The notes under the pieces were generated by a model. That model worked only from the letters and a program-made list of their open reading frames with translations. It made no database searches and was not told where the DNA came from. The position numbers and the translations under genes are program-made. A stretch of DNA of 36,563 nucleotides from Plantago elongata (lineage: Eukaryota > Streptophyta > Magnoliopsida > Lamiales > Plantaginaceae): positions 1 through 36,563 of the forward strand of contig JAYMSP010001076.1 of assembly GCA_036897095.1 (NCBI GenBank), given 5' to 3'. This document shows, piece by piece, positions 1 through 12,460 of the stretch (position 1 is the first letter of the stretch; each line of letters begins with the position of its first letter).

Positions 1-100
1 GGGGGGGGTGGAGAGTGTTTGGTGGTGGTGGTGGTGGTCATGGAGGATTAACCTAAACAGAGATGTTTAGACAGGTTGATGACTGCAATGGGTATCTAGT

Positions 101-440
101 ATGGAACAACTGTGGCTGGGTTGTTTGGATGGACTTCCTCCGAAACATAGATTGAAAACTAAAACCTGGCATATGATAGATTATGCCACCTGTGATTCAT
201 GCCAGACAGAAGTTGAGACCAGAGATCACTTACTTTGGAGTGCAATGAAGCAAACTTCATTTTCGCAAAATGATGCAAGTGATATGAGTTGATTCAGGGA
301 ATAAGAACAAAATTTACAATAATTGATTTTTATACAAAAGAGCTGCCAGGAAAAGTAGTGAGAAGAATATCTGAGCTGTCATTGAAGCAAATATCTCAAG
401 CTAGGAATGCTGCTATATTCTGGGATAAAGAAGCGCCAAT
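101..440 (+). mobile_element. LINE retrotransposon remnant (zf-RVT region)
   Basis: Degenerate 3' part of a non-LTR retrotransposon ORF2. The first open stretch (101-292) reads like the zinc-binding domain that follows plant LINE reverse transcriptases: a WLGCLDGLPPKHRL-type opening, then C-x2-C in CDSC and a TRDHLLW segment where the family has ETxDHLFxxC. The final cysteine/histidine part is lost. A second open stretch in another frame (289-495) contains SQARNAAIFWDKEAP, which resembles the ARNxAIW end of these ORFs. The frame change and the missing reverse transcriptase show it is dead. The family assignment rests on remembered motifs. Confidence 0.55.
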
Positions 441-584
441 ACAAATAAATAACAAAGTGAATATGACAATAAAAATCCAAATTATCAATATATAGATTCC
501 TTTAATGTATTTTGATACAATGATATCATTGATTGATTTGAGAAATCTCCTTATATATAGTTAATTCAAAATGCTATGTAGGTT

Positions 585-1110
585 CTCTTTGCAAATGCTT
601 ATCGAAATCATTTTTTAATTGTTTTTGCTTAAAGCTGAAGATATTTGGTTTTAAGTAAAACCACAAGTGTTTGATATAGAACTAATAATCAAAATTCAGC
701 AAATACTCCCTCCATCCTGGTTTCATCTTCCCGTGTTCACTATTTGGGGTCAACCATTTCAATTTTACCTCAAATTACTCTTTAACTACAAAGGTAAATG
801 GTTTAATTAAATCATATCATGAAAATTTAAGACGTAAGGTTTTATTAGATAATTTTGTTATATATTTAGCCATTGTCGTTAAAGGGTAATTCGAGGTTAA
901 AATTGACAAGGGTTGACCCAAAAAAGTCAGCATGGAAAGATGAAACCGGGACGGAGGGAGTAACTCAAGTAACAATAATTACTTAAAATGTTTGCAAACG
1001 CTTCTCAAAATCATTTTTTACTTGATTTTGCTTACAGCTGAAAATGTTTGATTTAAAGTCAAACCGATGGGTTTCTGGTATACCCACTAATAATCAAAGT
1101 TCAGCAGTAT
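585..1110. repeat. Diverged direct repeat (two ~115-bp copies) split by a MITE
   Basis: Copy 1 is about 585-703 and copy 2 about 985-1110. Both share, in order, a TTTGCAAA/TTTGCAAAC start, AAATCATTTTTTA, a TTTTGCTTA-AGCTGAA block and a CTAATAATCAAA-TTCAGCA end. The copies differ by many substitutions and small indels, so the duplication is old. A TA-flanked MITE at 706-960 lies between them. Confidence 0.65.
706..960. mobile_element. Stowaway-like MITE
   Basis: The element opens CTCCCTCCATCCTGGTTTCA and closes TGAAACCGGGACGGAGGGAG, a near-perfect terminal inverted repeat. TA dinucleotides flank it at 704-705 and 961-962, as expected for a Tc1/mariner-derived Stowaway element. It is 255 bp long with no ORF. 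Confidence 0.85.
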
Positions 1111-2877
1111 TTTAATGTTTGCTTATGATACAAAATAATCACGTACGTAAATTACTTTATTTAGCATTTTATTTGACCTTTCCTATTTCCTTAATGCTTG
1201 AAGCACCAAAGCTTCTCCTTTGACGTGTTTACCTTATGACAGTTTTTAGCAAAGCAAACACACAAGTAGCAAAACCAAACAAGAACATTTATTTCAGAGG
1301 CAGAAAAGCAGACAAAGACATTATATAAAGATTTGCGAAGACAACTTTACTCAAACTCTTTCGAGGATCTTTGCTTATTTAATCGAAACTATAATGAGCT
1401 TCGCAGAACCAGGGCTCCTATACATATAATCAAGAATTTATTATATAACGACATAACTCAGGAGTTTATTATCCATTTACATATATCCAAACTCAGAAAA
1501 ATCCGAAAAATATACTACCTCTATCTCAGATCAACTTCTCATGGGTCTGGCCAATAGGTTTTAAGACAACTATATAATTACAATAACTAAGAAAATGTAA
1601 GGTTATGAATGAATAAAACCACGAGAGAGTATATAAATAGCAGATATATTTTCCATTTATGGCATGGGAAGTGAGATAGGGAGGGAACGCCAAAAAAAGG
1701 AAAGTGGGAAGTTAAGATTGGGACAGAGGGGGTAGAAGAAGAGTAACATAAAATACATGGTAAGGTGCTTCCTAGTATCAGGGGTGGCAAGGTGACAAGG
1801 TTGATGTTAGAGTGAGCATATGCGTGTCGGACTGTATTCAGGACCAGAATTACCATGTCCCATCCGAGTTCCGGTCACAGCAACCCAGTTTTGAACCAGA
1901 AAATTCCAGTCCCAAACAGGACCGAATATTTTTCCCCTTTTCTTTACTTAACCCAAAACCCATAATAAAAAACAACGCAAACTCTCAGCCATGTTCTTCA
2001 CTAGTCCTCGCACTCCACCGACTCTGTTGGTCCTAATCTCGTCTCTCTTCAACGCACCTTGTAACACCCCTAGGAAACAATCAATTGATCTCTAGGGATT
2101 TACCAATTTTCCTATCACCAGAAACTTCTTCATTGACTCAGGAGGCAAGGTTGTGAATACAAAGTAGAAAAAGCAAGATGGGCCAAGTAACTCTGGGAAG
2201 AGCCTAGCCTTTTTTGTCTTTATAAGACGCTCTCCTCTTGGGACTCTTTACTTCTTGAAGCAACAAAGTCGACAACTGACCAAGCGACGAGGTAGGTCTT
2301 CTCAAAGCCTTTCGGGTAAAAGAAAGGGTAGGCTGAGGCCCATTCAAACAGAGTTGACCTCAGCCTTTAGCGTTTTAGCAATTGACTGTGTTTGTTTATA
2401 CTTTAAAGTAATTGGCTATGTACTGTTTGCCAATTGGTAGCAGCAGGCACGTAGCAGTTCATCGTTTTGTTGTGTAAATTGGTTGTGGCTACTAGCAACT
2501 ATGAGATCCTGTATGATGCTCTACCACTTCAGAGCCGATTTTAGCACTGGTACGTGGTGTTCATTTTTTCTTTTCTCTTTTATGATTGTTAGTGATTCAA
2601 TTCCAGGATTAAACATTACTGAGAATTTGGTTCTGAGCTATCCAAGTAACTAGGTAACCATATCAATTAAGAAAGATGGGGCTTCTCATGGCATTTTAAT
2701 AGATACTCCTATGAGGATGATTAGTAAGAAGGTTTCTGCGGTAAAGCAGTTCTCGAAGATACCTGGCTGGAACGGAATGATATCTCTATCATATTCTAGT
2801 TAACTCACTGATATGTTAGTCTTTACTAAGGATAACGAGTAGGTAAGGATATCTAAAACTTAAGTGCTTAAGAGTGA
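1111..2877. other. Gene-poor stretch with transposon debris
   Basis: No convincing gene. At about 1600-1733 there is a segment resembling the right end of the 11780-12041 MITE (AAAAAAGGAAAGTGGGA, then GGGACAGAGGGGGTAG), probably a decayed copy. An open stretch at 1812-2036 is proline/serine-rich without recognisable domains, and 2255-2440 is an unsupported short ORF. Confidence 0.4.
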
Positions 2878-2879
2878 TA

Positions 2880-3100
2880 CTCCATCCATTCTTTAAAAGA
2901 GAAATATATTAACATTATGGACATTTTATAAAAGCTTAATGCTTCCATTTTAGAAAAAAGCCCTCCACCCACACCCCCTTCTTCCCATCATCCACTGGCA
3001 TGCTTATCACAATATAATACCTTAACAAACCTTTTTCTTCAATCATCCACATTAATCTTTCTGCCAATACCAAATATCAAGTATTAAAAAGAATGGAGAG
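2880..3100. mobile_element. Stowaway-like MITE
   Basis: Starts CTCCATCCATTCTTTAAAA and ends TTAAAAAGAATGGAGAG, an inverted terminal repeat with TA on both sides (2878-2879 and 3101-3102). It is 221 bp, AT-rich, with no ORF. It lies downstream of the last visible exon of the minus-strand RPRD1-like gene. Confidence 0.8.
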
Positions 3101-3102
3101 TA

Positions 3103-4297
3103 TTTTACAAAAGTCTTGGTTCATTAGTACTGCTCGTTCATTCAAGTTTGCTTCTAGAGGAAAATAATACAGCTTGTTAGTTGAAAATCTGGAAAGATTC
3201 AGATATGGCCTGCTCTATGTTTAACTACATTGTGAAAATGAAAATCTAGTTTGCCAGAGTATATGTCATCTCCTATGATTCCTCTTTCCAGTTTTAAACT
3301 TTTAATAGGACAGCAGATATACAGAGCAGGTGTATGCACAGCATCTTTCAGAGCGAGCACAAGATTATTCTCTTATCTTAAAACCTCACCTAGTTCTGCA
3401 AAAAAATAGGAATCTAAGAGAATGGCAATAGTTTTGGCGCACAGAGTCCTGCACGATCTGAAACTACAGGGAAATTTTTGTTTCTTGTTATCTTAACTCC
3501 TCCGTCAGGTCAGCTCTCTCACCTCAGGCCACAGGGGAAGGGCTTCAGAATATTTTTTGCAGTTTCTCTATAGAAAGGAATTCTCTAAGCTCTTCTCCCC
3601 CATTTCCTAGTTCCTACTATCTTTTGACTACTTATTTAATGCTCAACTAAAATCACATTCCTTACTTTCATAATAAAATGATACTTTATTATTAGAACAT
3701 ACAAGTTCCAAACATAGTAACCAAGTTAATAAAGGCACTAAGAAGATTAGGCATACATATTTGTTCGCATGTATGAGAACACTATTTTTTGGTGAACAAT
3801 GCTATCTTAGAGAATCTGAATTTTTAATTTTTTTCAACACACATATTTTGATGTTGTGCCTATAGTTAAGCATGAAGTCCTCTTTAGGGAGACTGCTACA
3901 AATGCTCATCGTAAACACGAGAATAGCCCCACCCGAAACAACAAAGCCAAACGAACATTCAGAAGAACAGCAACAACACCCTGACAACACAAAACGGCAA
4001 CCCATGCCCATTGAAATCCCCAAGGAAGATGCTTGTACACAGACCAGAAAGGTAAAAGAACCAGGCTTATTTAGAGGAAACCAGGCGATGGTGTACATAT
4101 ATGACATGGCTTTTCCATAGTAATGCTATGCAGTCACAGGGGCATAAATGCATTTATGTAGGAGAGACTTTGTCAAATAAAACATAAATCAAAGCTTAAC
4201 GACAGTATTGGGAGAGAAAAAAAACACAACCGAAACTCAAGGAACAGATGGATTACAAAGGAGTGTTAAATCAAACACACAGAGAAGGGGGGCTTAC
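3103..4297. other. Stretch downstream of the RPRD1-like gene, no confident exon
   Basis: This is where the C-terminal exons of the minus-strand RPRD1-like gene would be expected. I scanned the minus strand and found no exon resembling the rest of the coiled coil or the usual Pro/Gln-rich tail. A 101-codon cysteine-rich minus ORF (3802-4107) is not recognisable and may be chance or 3' UTR. Nothing else supportable is seen. Confidence 0.35.
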
Positions 4298-7200
4298 AAG
4301 TAACTCTTTCCGTATAAGCTCCAATCTTGACTCCTGCAAAGTTATTATTTGTCAGAGCTCAATGAATGCTGAATGTGACGTACTAGCGCAGATTTGCAAA
4401 ATAAATATACAGTATTCAAAAGCTTAAATTTTGAGCTTTTCAGAGCAGCTCTGCCATTTGATAATCTATATAAAACAAGACCAGCAGACACCCTATAGTT
4501 TTTCTTATTATTTACAAGCAATTCAATCAAGTGTTTTCCTTATTAAGAATGAAGTTCTGAACTCTTAAACGAAGAAGTCTATTTATAATTAATTTACCCA
4601 CAGCATAGAATCATTTCAGATCCAGATAATAAGATATCTAGCTGTCATTGAAATGAAGGGAATGCTGTATTGCACTGTTAACTGATTGAGTTTGCAAGAT
4701 TGAATGCTGCAAATGACGTATTCGCTAATAAGATCAATCAAGCAATTGCCACTAATTGCAGAATATTAATATAATAATGCCACAGAAAGCTTTGCAGGAA
4801 TGATGGTGATTTCCAGTAATTTAAAATTGAAAACTACATTACTGAAAGATAACAATAATTTGAAAATATAGAGAGAAGGTTGAAGTTAACACTCGCAAAA
4901 TTTATGGATTACAATTTCACCCAGTTTCAAGGGTATTGTGGACATTCCTGAAGCAGGTAATATACACAAAAAAAGGTACAAACAAAACCAGATGCAAGTA
5001 CTTGAAAGAACGAGTGGGTTTCTCTACTTCTAGACATAGGAGGAGGATCAGATCAAACGGAACAAAGGTTTTCTTTTGCAATCAAGCCACATCAATCATT
5101 CGGTCATTGTTCAAGCGACAAATAAATATTTTTTTCCAGATATAAAAGTGTGGACATACCAAAGTGAACGTTTAGCCACAAAACCATAATAAAATTTAAG
5201 CTTACCGAGGCCCAAACTACTAAACAGAACCATATATATTTGAAACAACTTATGTCATAGGGAGGACAAGAAGAAGAATATCCTACTTGATCCTCAATAG
5301 CTTCCTTAAGCTGAGATACCAGAGCAGCTCTGATGGCTTCAGAGTTCTCAAGCTGATCAGCACATTGCTGAAGCATATCTTCCTGTTTCTGAACATCATC
5401 CAAGATATCAGATCCCAGCAAGTTTCCTGAAGACAAATAGAGATTGATTGGATATTAACATATAGTATTAAGGAAAGAAAATCTATAAGTATAATATCCC
5501 CTGGACTCATAAAGTCACCGAATACCTTGAGATGTGGCTACTAAAATATCCTTCTCTAATTCTTTGATGGAAGAAACAGCATTTTCACAATTGGCAAAGG
5601 CCCCTTCTTCGACGGCTATTTCATCATGAGCCGACTGGAAAGAAGTTAGGATTTTCTCTGGCAAGCATCCAACAGTCAATTTCTGGAATCAACACAAGGT
5701 AGAACATGCTTACAGGAATTATTTCTCCTAATAGCAAAAATGTGAAACAAATCTAAGAATAAAATTCTTCCCTACACATCAGAACACCATACTTACAATT
5801 CTCAGTGCAACAGCATCCTTCTTCAAAACCTTGATGGGATTTTGCTTCTTCCCGGTGTTCACTAGAGGCGGTAGATTTTCCTCTGGGGAGGGATTCTTGC
5901 CTGGAGAAGATCTCTTACCTACAATGTTACTTTTGAGATTTTGACTTCTTGATCCAAAAACTTTTCTTTCTTCCCAGATCACAATCTGATTAAGAGCAAA
6001 CAGCAGAACAGAAGTCATCAAACATGAGCTCTTAATGATCAAGAATACCTACAGAATTACTAGTAAACGGAAATTCAGTGTAATATTAAGTACGGCATAT
6101 ATACAATGAAGCATGGCATTATAGCAACTGATGGCTACAGGATGCAAAGACTAAAAGGGGGCGGAAAGTGGCAGCATTCTAAATGCTGAGAGACCAAGCA
6201 GCGAGCATTCCCTAACTTGCTGACGCTGCATTTTCGATAAATGTTGATCCATACATGGACACTATATGTATGGACAAGATCAGCTTTATGTAGAAAAACT
6301 CTTCCAGATAATTTAGTTTGGATGTACCATAATTGGTTGGTTTTGTTGCACAACTAAAAATTTGGAACCTCTTCTATATTTGTAAGCAGGTGGCTCTAAT
6401 TCACTGGAGTTGAAGTTCCCTAGCACAACAAACAGATACTTTCTCTCTCGGCCTATCCAGGGAGAGAGGAAGAGAGGCATAGGAAAAGACACAGCCATCC
6501 AGTTACCATAACAAAGTTCTCGCTCTACATGGTTCAGGGTCAGTAAGTTGTTTAGAGTTTGTCAAAAACTGCTCAGTTTCATCAGACCTAGAAACCAGAC
6601 TCTCATACATATCCACGTTAGAACTTTAGCACAAACAAATATTGCCACACTCTACAGCATTAGATTACCTGATTGCCGAATTATCTTTGATATAACCTGC
6701 ATTAATCATACTCTCTCCCGGAAACCAATCTACTTTATCTTAATTTTTCTTCAAATAATCTCAGTACAGATTTACGGTTTCTGGGGCGGGATAGGAAACT
6801 AGAGAGCTGAAATAAAAATGATAAAGACTGTTTGTTAATTTAAAAAGTAGAAATTTGAAATGCTTTATTGAAACATGATCTGGTCTTATTCCCAACTTGA
6901 AAGGGGACAAGGACAAAAGCTCAATACATTGAAAGAATACTGAAATGATACATCAGCTGATCAGCACATACACAACTATAATGAAGTCAGGGAGGGAGAT
7001 AGAACAGATCCTACCATTCTTTACATTATATATCATTCATAAAAGTAAACAGAAAATGCAGAATTTCAGAAAGCCTAAAAGGTGAGTGTCATATTACCAG
7101 CCTCAAGACAACTTTTCTGCTACTCTGATGACCACTATCATAAGCAGCCTTGAGAGCAGAGGGCAGAACTTTCCAGAATTCGTTCACAAATTCACTGCCC

Positions 7201-8024
7201 TGGCGCCTGCTATTTTGCAGGATGTCATTGGCCAAGTAAAGAAAAGAAACTTGTTGCTCCCGTTGTGCAGATTTGAATAATCTGTACCATGTCTCAACCA
7301 CTTGCCTAGATTTCTCACGATGAGATACACACCACTTCGACAATGCTGATCATGTTAAGAAAAAACAGTGGTGCTTAATAATGTTAATTATTATTTCATG
7401 TTCATAGCCAAGCAGACAGTCTCTAAGTTTATCATCATAACACTAAGAGCTTCACAGCCACTTGCTTGCACTAGGGAACAAAGAGACACAACCATATATC
7501 AATACTATCTGCCTACATTCCAGGGATTCAAAGCTTGTTCAACATTATCAACACCAATCAAGTAGGTTTCTCGATGTCAACACTCCAGGGATTTGAAACT
7601 ATGCATGTCACAGAGTTGACATTTATGCTTTCAACTATATCTCAAAGAGCTGATCACTACTTACATTAATTAAAGCATAGTTACTTGACTAACTATTCTT
7701 GCCTGAAAAACATAATTTCAAAAAAAATTATGGACTTCAAAGGCGTGTGGTGTTTGGTCAAAATGATTTCAAATTCATGCATGAAATGGAAAATAAGATA
7801 TAATGCCAGGATGTCTATAAGAGAAGCTGAAGTCAACATGGAGATGCCTATTCGATCATCCACATGAATGGAAAGTCAATTTTTTCATGCAGATATTTCA
7901 GTATCCGAGATTAAAAGTGACCATGGACTTTAGAAGAGAGGATACATTCTATGCTTTGAGCAGAATTATTGAGTTTCGACAACTTTTCAGTCAAAATCTT
8001 CTGATCAAAAGCTTCATCGCCCAT
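4298..8024 (-). CDS. RPRD1-like CID (RPR) domain protein, C-terminus not found
   Basis: Six exons (minus): 7946-8024, 7098-7345, 5797-5985, 5526-5682, 5287-5426 and 4298-4333, all with GT/AG borders and consistent phase, giving 283 codons. The start ATG (8022-8024) opens MGDEAFDQKIL. Residues about 10-130 form the CTD-interacting domain: KLSKLNNSAQSIE, then SREKSRQVVETW-type helices, LANDILQNSRR, EFWKVLP and IWEERKVFGSR. Annotated plant relatives are called ENTH/VHS family or RPRD1A/B-like. The family binds the phosphorylated C-terminal tail of RNA polymerase II in the nucleus. Residues about 173-283 are a predicted coiled coil (EKILTSFQSAHDEIAVEEG; ADQLENSEAIRAALVSQLKE). Exon 6 is a 36-nt micro-exon (ESRLELIRKELL). 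Family members have roughly 150-250 more residues; these were not located, so the gene is either truncated or continues beyond a long intron. Confidence 0.85.
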
Positions 8025-9240
8025 TCTGTTTAGCAACTCCGTTTATACCTAGGAGTTAGGACTGCCTGCAACAGCACAAACAAAGTCATAAACAGAGAAG
8101 GCGAGAAGAGGATAAAGTGACTGGTGTTGGTGGTGGGTCAGAGCAAATTAAAATTTCCTAGACTTGGAAAGAAACATAGTTTTACTTTCACATAGGAGTA
8201 GCTGTACAGTAAACCGGGTTGAATCACTTAATTATTAGGCAAATAAAAAGGAAAAAAATGATAGTAGTGTGTCAAAAAGAATTATTAAATGATAAATAAA
8301 AAATTAGTTGAACAAAGAAGTATACATTGACTATCCGGTATTTGACTACACATCCCATTGCACAACGAGAAATTCAGTATGTACTCAAGAGACAAGAATC
8401 AGATATACAAGAAGATACATGAAGTTATAGTCAACATTTTCCAAGGACACGTACAAGGTCCTACTTCTCCCACATTATGTGTACTAAGTTGAATGTTGCA
8501 AGCAAAATTGGCAATGTGGGTAAAACCTTCTTAAAATTGTGTCTTCCAGGATAAACAGACAGGGCACTGGAAACATACAACTAATTTAGTTTTACATGCA
8601 AGTAATGCACCACTCGGCAATCGCAATACTGCAAAACACCATCCTTATTCTATATATTTACAAAAACAAAGTTGTCCTGATAAAACTACGTATTTTATGA
8701 GAACATTTCTACGCATATTTTTCAGATGTGAAAATCTATATAAGAATCATATACAAACAAATAGTTTACCTATCTACCAAGTTTAAATAAGATGAAATGA
8801 ATTCAAAGAATTCAATTCAAATAATATAACTACAAACTGCATGACGGTACAGATTATAAAAAAATGTGGAAACCGTTGATTCATACAGATCCTTCGATTA
8901 TAGCCCTAGTCCAAGTAGATCCTTAGATTTATATTAACAGACACACTCCTCATAATATATTTTAAAAGATCAGTATGAGAAACAGACAATTATCCCATCG
9001 ATTACAAAAAAAACACACGGATCCGTAGGTGACACGGATTTACCCAAGAAGAGAACATAAAGAATGAATAATAGATCAGACAAATGGTAAATGAACATAT
9101 AAATCGCAGATCTGCGATCCAAATTGGAGATTCAAGCGTTACAAATCACTGACATCAAATGCACTGTATCAAAGAAGAAAGAAAGATCTTACCTAGTGTT
9201 TGCTTTCTGACTCGAAAGTTGAACTCTCAAACGGTGTTTA
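8025..9240 (-). promoter_or_regulatory. Leader exon and 5'UTR intron of the RPRD1-like gene
   Basis: On the minus strand a donor CACTAG|GTAAGATC ends a non-coding exon at 9193, and an acceptor TGCTGTTGCAG|GCAGT starts the ATG-bearing exon at 8065. This gives a leader intron of about 1.1 kb (8066-9192). The transcription start is inferred near 9235-9240 from the TATA box upstream. Leader introns are common in plant housekeeping genes. Splice calls are by consensus only. Confidence 0.55.
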
Positions 9241-9263
9241 AAAAAAAGAACCTCTACCCAGCC

Positions 9264-9290
9264 AATTTTATAGCTAAAGCTAACCCTAGC
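9264..9290 (-). promoter_or_regulatory. Putative TATA box and telo-box of the RPRD1-like gene
   Basis: On the minus strand CTAGGGTTAG (a telo-box-like AAACCCTA-type motif, 9281-9290) precedes TATAAAATT (9264-9272). This sits about 75 nt upstream of the predicted leader-exon donor. Telo-boxes often accompany growth and ribosome-related plant genes. This is inferred from position and motif only. Confidence 0.4.
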
Positions 9291-9625
9291 AATCGAGTTG
9301 CAATATGCCTTTGCGTCAAATTTAGTAGGATTGAGGTGGCAGTAAAGGCGTAATAAATATTCCCTAAACAGCTAAACCAAATTAGTCCTACCAAACCAAC
9401 TCACCCTTTTAAACCCGATACAGTAACGATCGCTAAATAACTGGTACACAACAATTTACCAGAACAATGTTAAACATACTAATTGAAAGAAACAAATCAG
9501 AATTAACTAATAAGTATGTCATTTCTATAACTGTTAGCGGAGAAATATATATAATTTACATGATTAAATAGCTACCATCATATAAACAGTAAACTTTCAG
9601 ATTTCTTCCCCCAGCCACTAAAAAT

Positions 9626-9658
<33 letters not shown>

Positions 9659-11777
9659 GATAGAAAATATATATTTAAAAGCGAAGAAAAATCCCAATAC
9701 ATGAGCAAAAAGTTATAAGATCATAATAGAGTAATACTACCTTGATGTTCAATATGACTAGCAAATTGTTAAACTTCTGTGCTAGATATGCTTATGCAGT
9801 TATGCTTGCTCAATGCACATTCATATGGAAGCATGCTTTCATCATTATGATTATTACAGGGAAACTTCATGTCAATGCAATTCATAAAACTCGACAGTAG
9901 TTATTATGCAGGGTTACTTGGATATTGCCGAGAATTCATATTTTGTGACTTAGGTCTTCCAATGTCAAATGCCAATATGGTAGCACCACTTTAAAATAAT
10001 TATTTTCCAAGTCATTAACATTGTGTGATCTCATTGAGAGGTAATTCCTCCCACCTCAAGTAAACATGACATTCTTCTCGTTCTCCACAAAGACTGGAGA
10101 CTTGAACTCAGTCATGAATCTCAAGATCAAGCCTATAGAAAATCTTATTAATATGATGAGTATTAAAATGATGAGTAAATCTTGACCTCCATTGCCACAT
10201 TGAAGAAGTGTCTATATTCTCTACCTCAACTACAGAAGGCGGCATCTCTTAAATTCCAGGATAGGGTGCATGAGAATCTTTATGTTAAAAAAAATTTACA
10301 TATATATCAACAGCGAATCTGAACACAAGCGATTACTAACTTGATGACGCGAACTATAATGCATGTGATAGTAATATGTAATAATCTATCACAATTTTAT
10401 AATGTGAGCTATACAAGGTATATCGCATTTGAGTGGCAAACAAGGGATGGTTTGTGATAAATTATAAAAATCCAAAGGTAGCATTTTCTATTATCTCGAG
10501 CTAAACAAAGAGGCTGAATATATAACTTTTGAGTCCAAGACTCCAAGGCTTAGAACGGTATGTGCCCCCTTGTACTGTTTCCCAAATTAATAGAACTGAG
10601 GACTTAATATCCTTTAATTTAGAAACCAGAAATGCATCTCACGCAAAGCATGATAAGCAATATTATTACTAATTAGTAAAGCATGTTTCCAGAATTGGAT
10701 TTTTTTTAATGAACATGAATATGTAGTAAGACACGACAAGATGGAGAATTTGTAAAAGCAACAACAAAAGTTTCTATTCAAGAGAGTCCATGAACAACAC
10801 ATTTAAATTCATTGCTATCCACAAAATTTACAGTGCAAAGGCAGGTCATTTTTCTTTCACTTGTTTTCTTACAAAAATGAAAGCAGAAAATTCTCAGCAA
10901 ATGAAGTCCTTTGAATGCCATGAATGAAATGGACATTTTTGTCGCGTTTCCCCTCTTTCACACCCCTTCCATGCTAAACGACGATACAGAAAGATGACAC
11001 ATGTATAGGCAAGTCACTTATCATTAACTACCTATCTTTGAAGCTTTATAAAGGCAAGAGAATTAAATATTGCAGAATGAATTTCTTTTTATTATAAGCA
11101 TATGTGTCAGAGATGAAGCTTGGCGTGCTGAGTATGATAATTGTATCATTCCCCTGCAACCCTATTGTGCATGCTGAAAAATATAACCACCCAAGACAAA
11201 TTCAGCAAATACGACAACTACAACCAAAAATAGGAAAATAAAGCTCTGGCATCCCATGAACATAAATGAAACTAACAACATAAGACGGTGAATAAATGAT
11301 TAACTGGAAAACAAATTATAGATTCAAAAGCAAGTAGCAAAGTGCTAGATTCATCCCAAGCATGCACTCCTCACATAATACATAAAATGCCTGATTCACA
11401 AAATTTCTCAAGCCGACTTTAAAGTAGTCTGAGTGGTCAGGTATAATTAAGCATGTACTTCAAAAATCCATTAAGAGTTGCATAGCTGGTACAATACCCC
11501 TGCAACACCCTTTACGTAGCCTGGTAGGTAATCCAGCTTGACATCTATGACAGCATACATCTTACACAAGTTTTTGCATCCCAATAAGCCATTTGGCAAT
11601 TTATCTAACTGTGCCTAACTATTATTGTAACCTCAGAGACATGTCAAAGTTTATAATTTTAGTCAACAGTTGTTTATATAGAGCCCCTCCATACGTCTTA
11701 GCCCAATGCCAAAGTATTCAGTTATCCAAGCATTTTGGCACGATACTAATATGAAAATCAGCAGAGTAATACAACAC
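9291..11777. other. Long non-coding stretch
   Basis: About 2.5 kb of AT-rich sequence with no recognisable exon on either strand. Open reading frames here are short and look random. The only notable structure is the poly-G run at 9631-9656. It could be the body of a long intron if the 12.7-13.0 kb leader exon belongs to the RPRD1-like gene. Confidence 0.4.
9631..9656. repeat. 26-base poly-G homopolymer
   Basis: An uninterrupted run of 26 G on the plus strand, followed by AGGA and embedded in AT-rich DNA. Runs this long are rare in plant nuclear DNA and the exact length is unreliable in most sequencing chemistries. Confidence 0.95.
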
Positions 11778-11779
11778 TA

Positions 11780-12041
11780 CTCCCTAGTCCCTCCGTACCA
11801 TTATTTAATGGACACTTCTTTTGTGGCGGTGTTTTAAAATACATTAGTAAAAAGTGATTAAGTTGCTTAATGAGTATTAAAGTAGAAGAGATAAACGATA
11901 AAGAATGGATAAGTATGAGAGATAATAAAGTAAGAAGAAAAGTGGGTTGTGGGTCTTCTTTTTGCCATTTTTTTAAATAGATATTTATTAATGGGACGTC
12001 CAAAAAAGGAAAGTGGGTATTTACTAGCATGGCGGAGAGAG
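11780..12041. mobile_element. Stowaway-like MITE
   Basis: Opens CTCCCTAGTCCCTCCGTACC and closes with GGCGGAGAGAG, flanked by TA (11778-11779 and 12042-12043). The terminal repeat is imperfect. The right half contains AAAAAAGGAAAGTGGGTA, which also occurs near 1690-1710, so a related decayed copy lies there. Confidence 0.7.
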
Positions 12042-12460
12042 TACAGTAGTAAATGACAGTATTATAGGAACAAGCAAATATGCATCACCAACATAATGAC
12101 CTAGTTATACAAAAGTGAGAGCCTCTGCCGAGCACAACATTGTTTATCTCAAAATCGAGAAACATTTCATGCTTATATATTTTAAAGTTACTTCATTTAT
12201 CTCCTCCAGATAGATAATCAGGCCCAATACTCAAACTACTCTATTAAACAATAGCACAGTACATGATTAAACAGTTTCAACAAGATTAACAAGGTAATAA
12301 GCAGATAAAACATAAAGCTAGCTCGCCTACTAAATGTTGGTTTCATCACTGCAATTTCTCTTTATGCATCACGTCATCAAATTAGTCAAGCAACATTATT
12401 CTAACCGTTCCCCAACAGAAAAACATAGCTTCGAAGTTTTAAACCGCTCGATAAATCTAA

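Noticed and set aside
1..50. G-rich GGT-repeat start, perhaps antisense to a proline/histidine-rich exon
   Set aside because: Too short and cut by the window edge; every minus-strand frame is ambiguous, so it could not be tied to the missing RPRD1-like C-terminus.
3802..4107. Cysteine-rich 101-codon minus-strand ORF downstream of the RPRD1-like exons
   Set aside because: No match to the expected C-terminal Pro/Gln-rich tail, no convincing splice link in phase, and it overlaps an equally long plus-strand ORF. Treated as chance or 3'UTR.
5104..5290. Extension of RPRD1-like exon 5 into a hydrophobic tail
   Set aside because: It starts right after a GTAGGATA donor, and the in-phase micro-exon at 4298-4333 continues the coiled coil. 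It is intron read-through.
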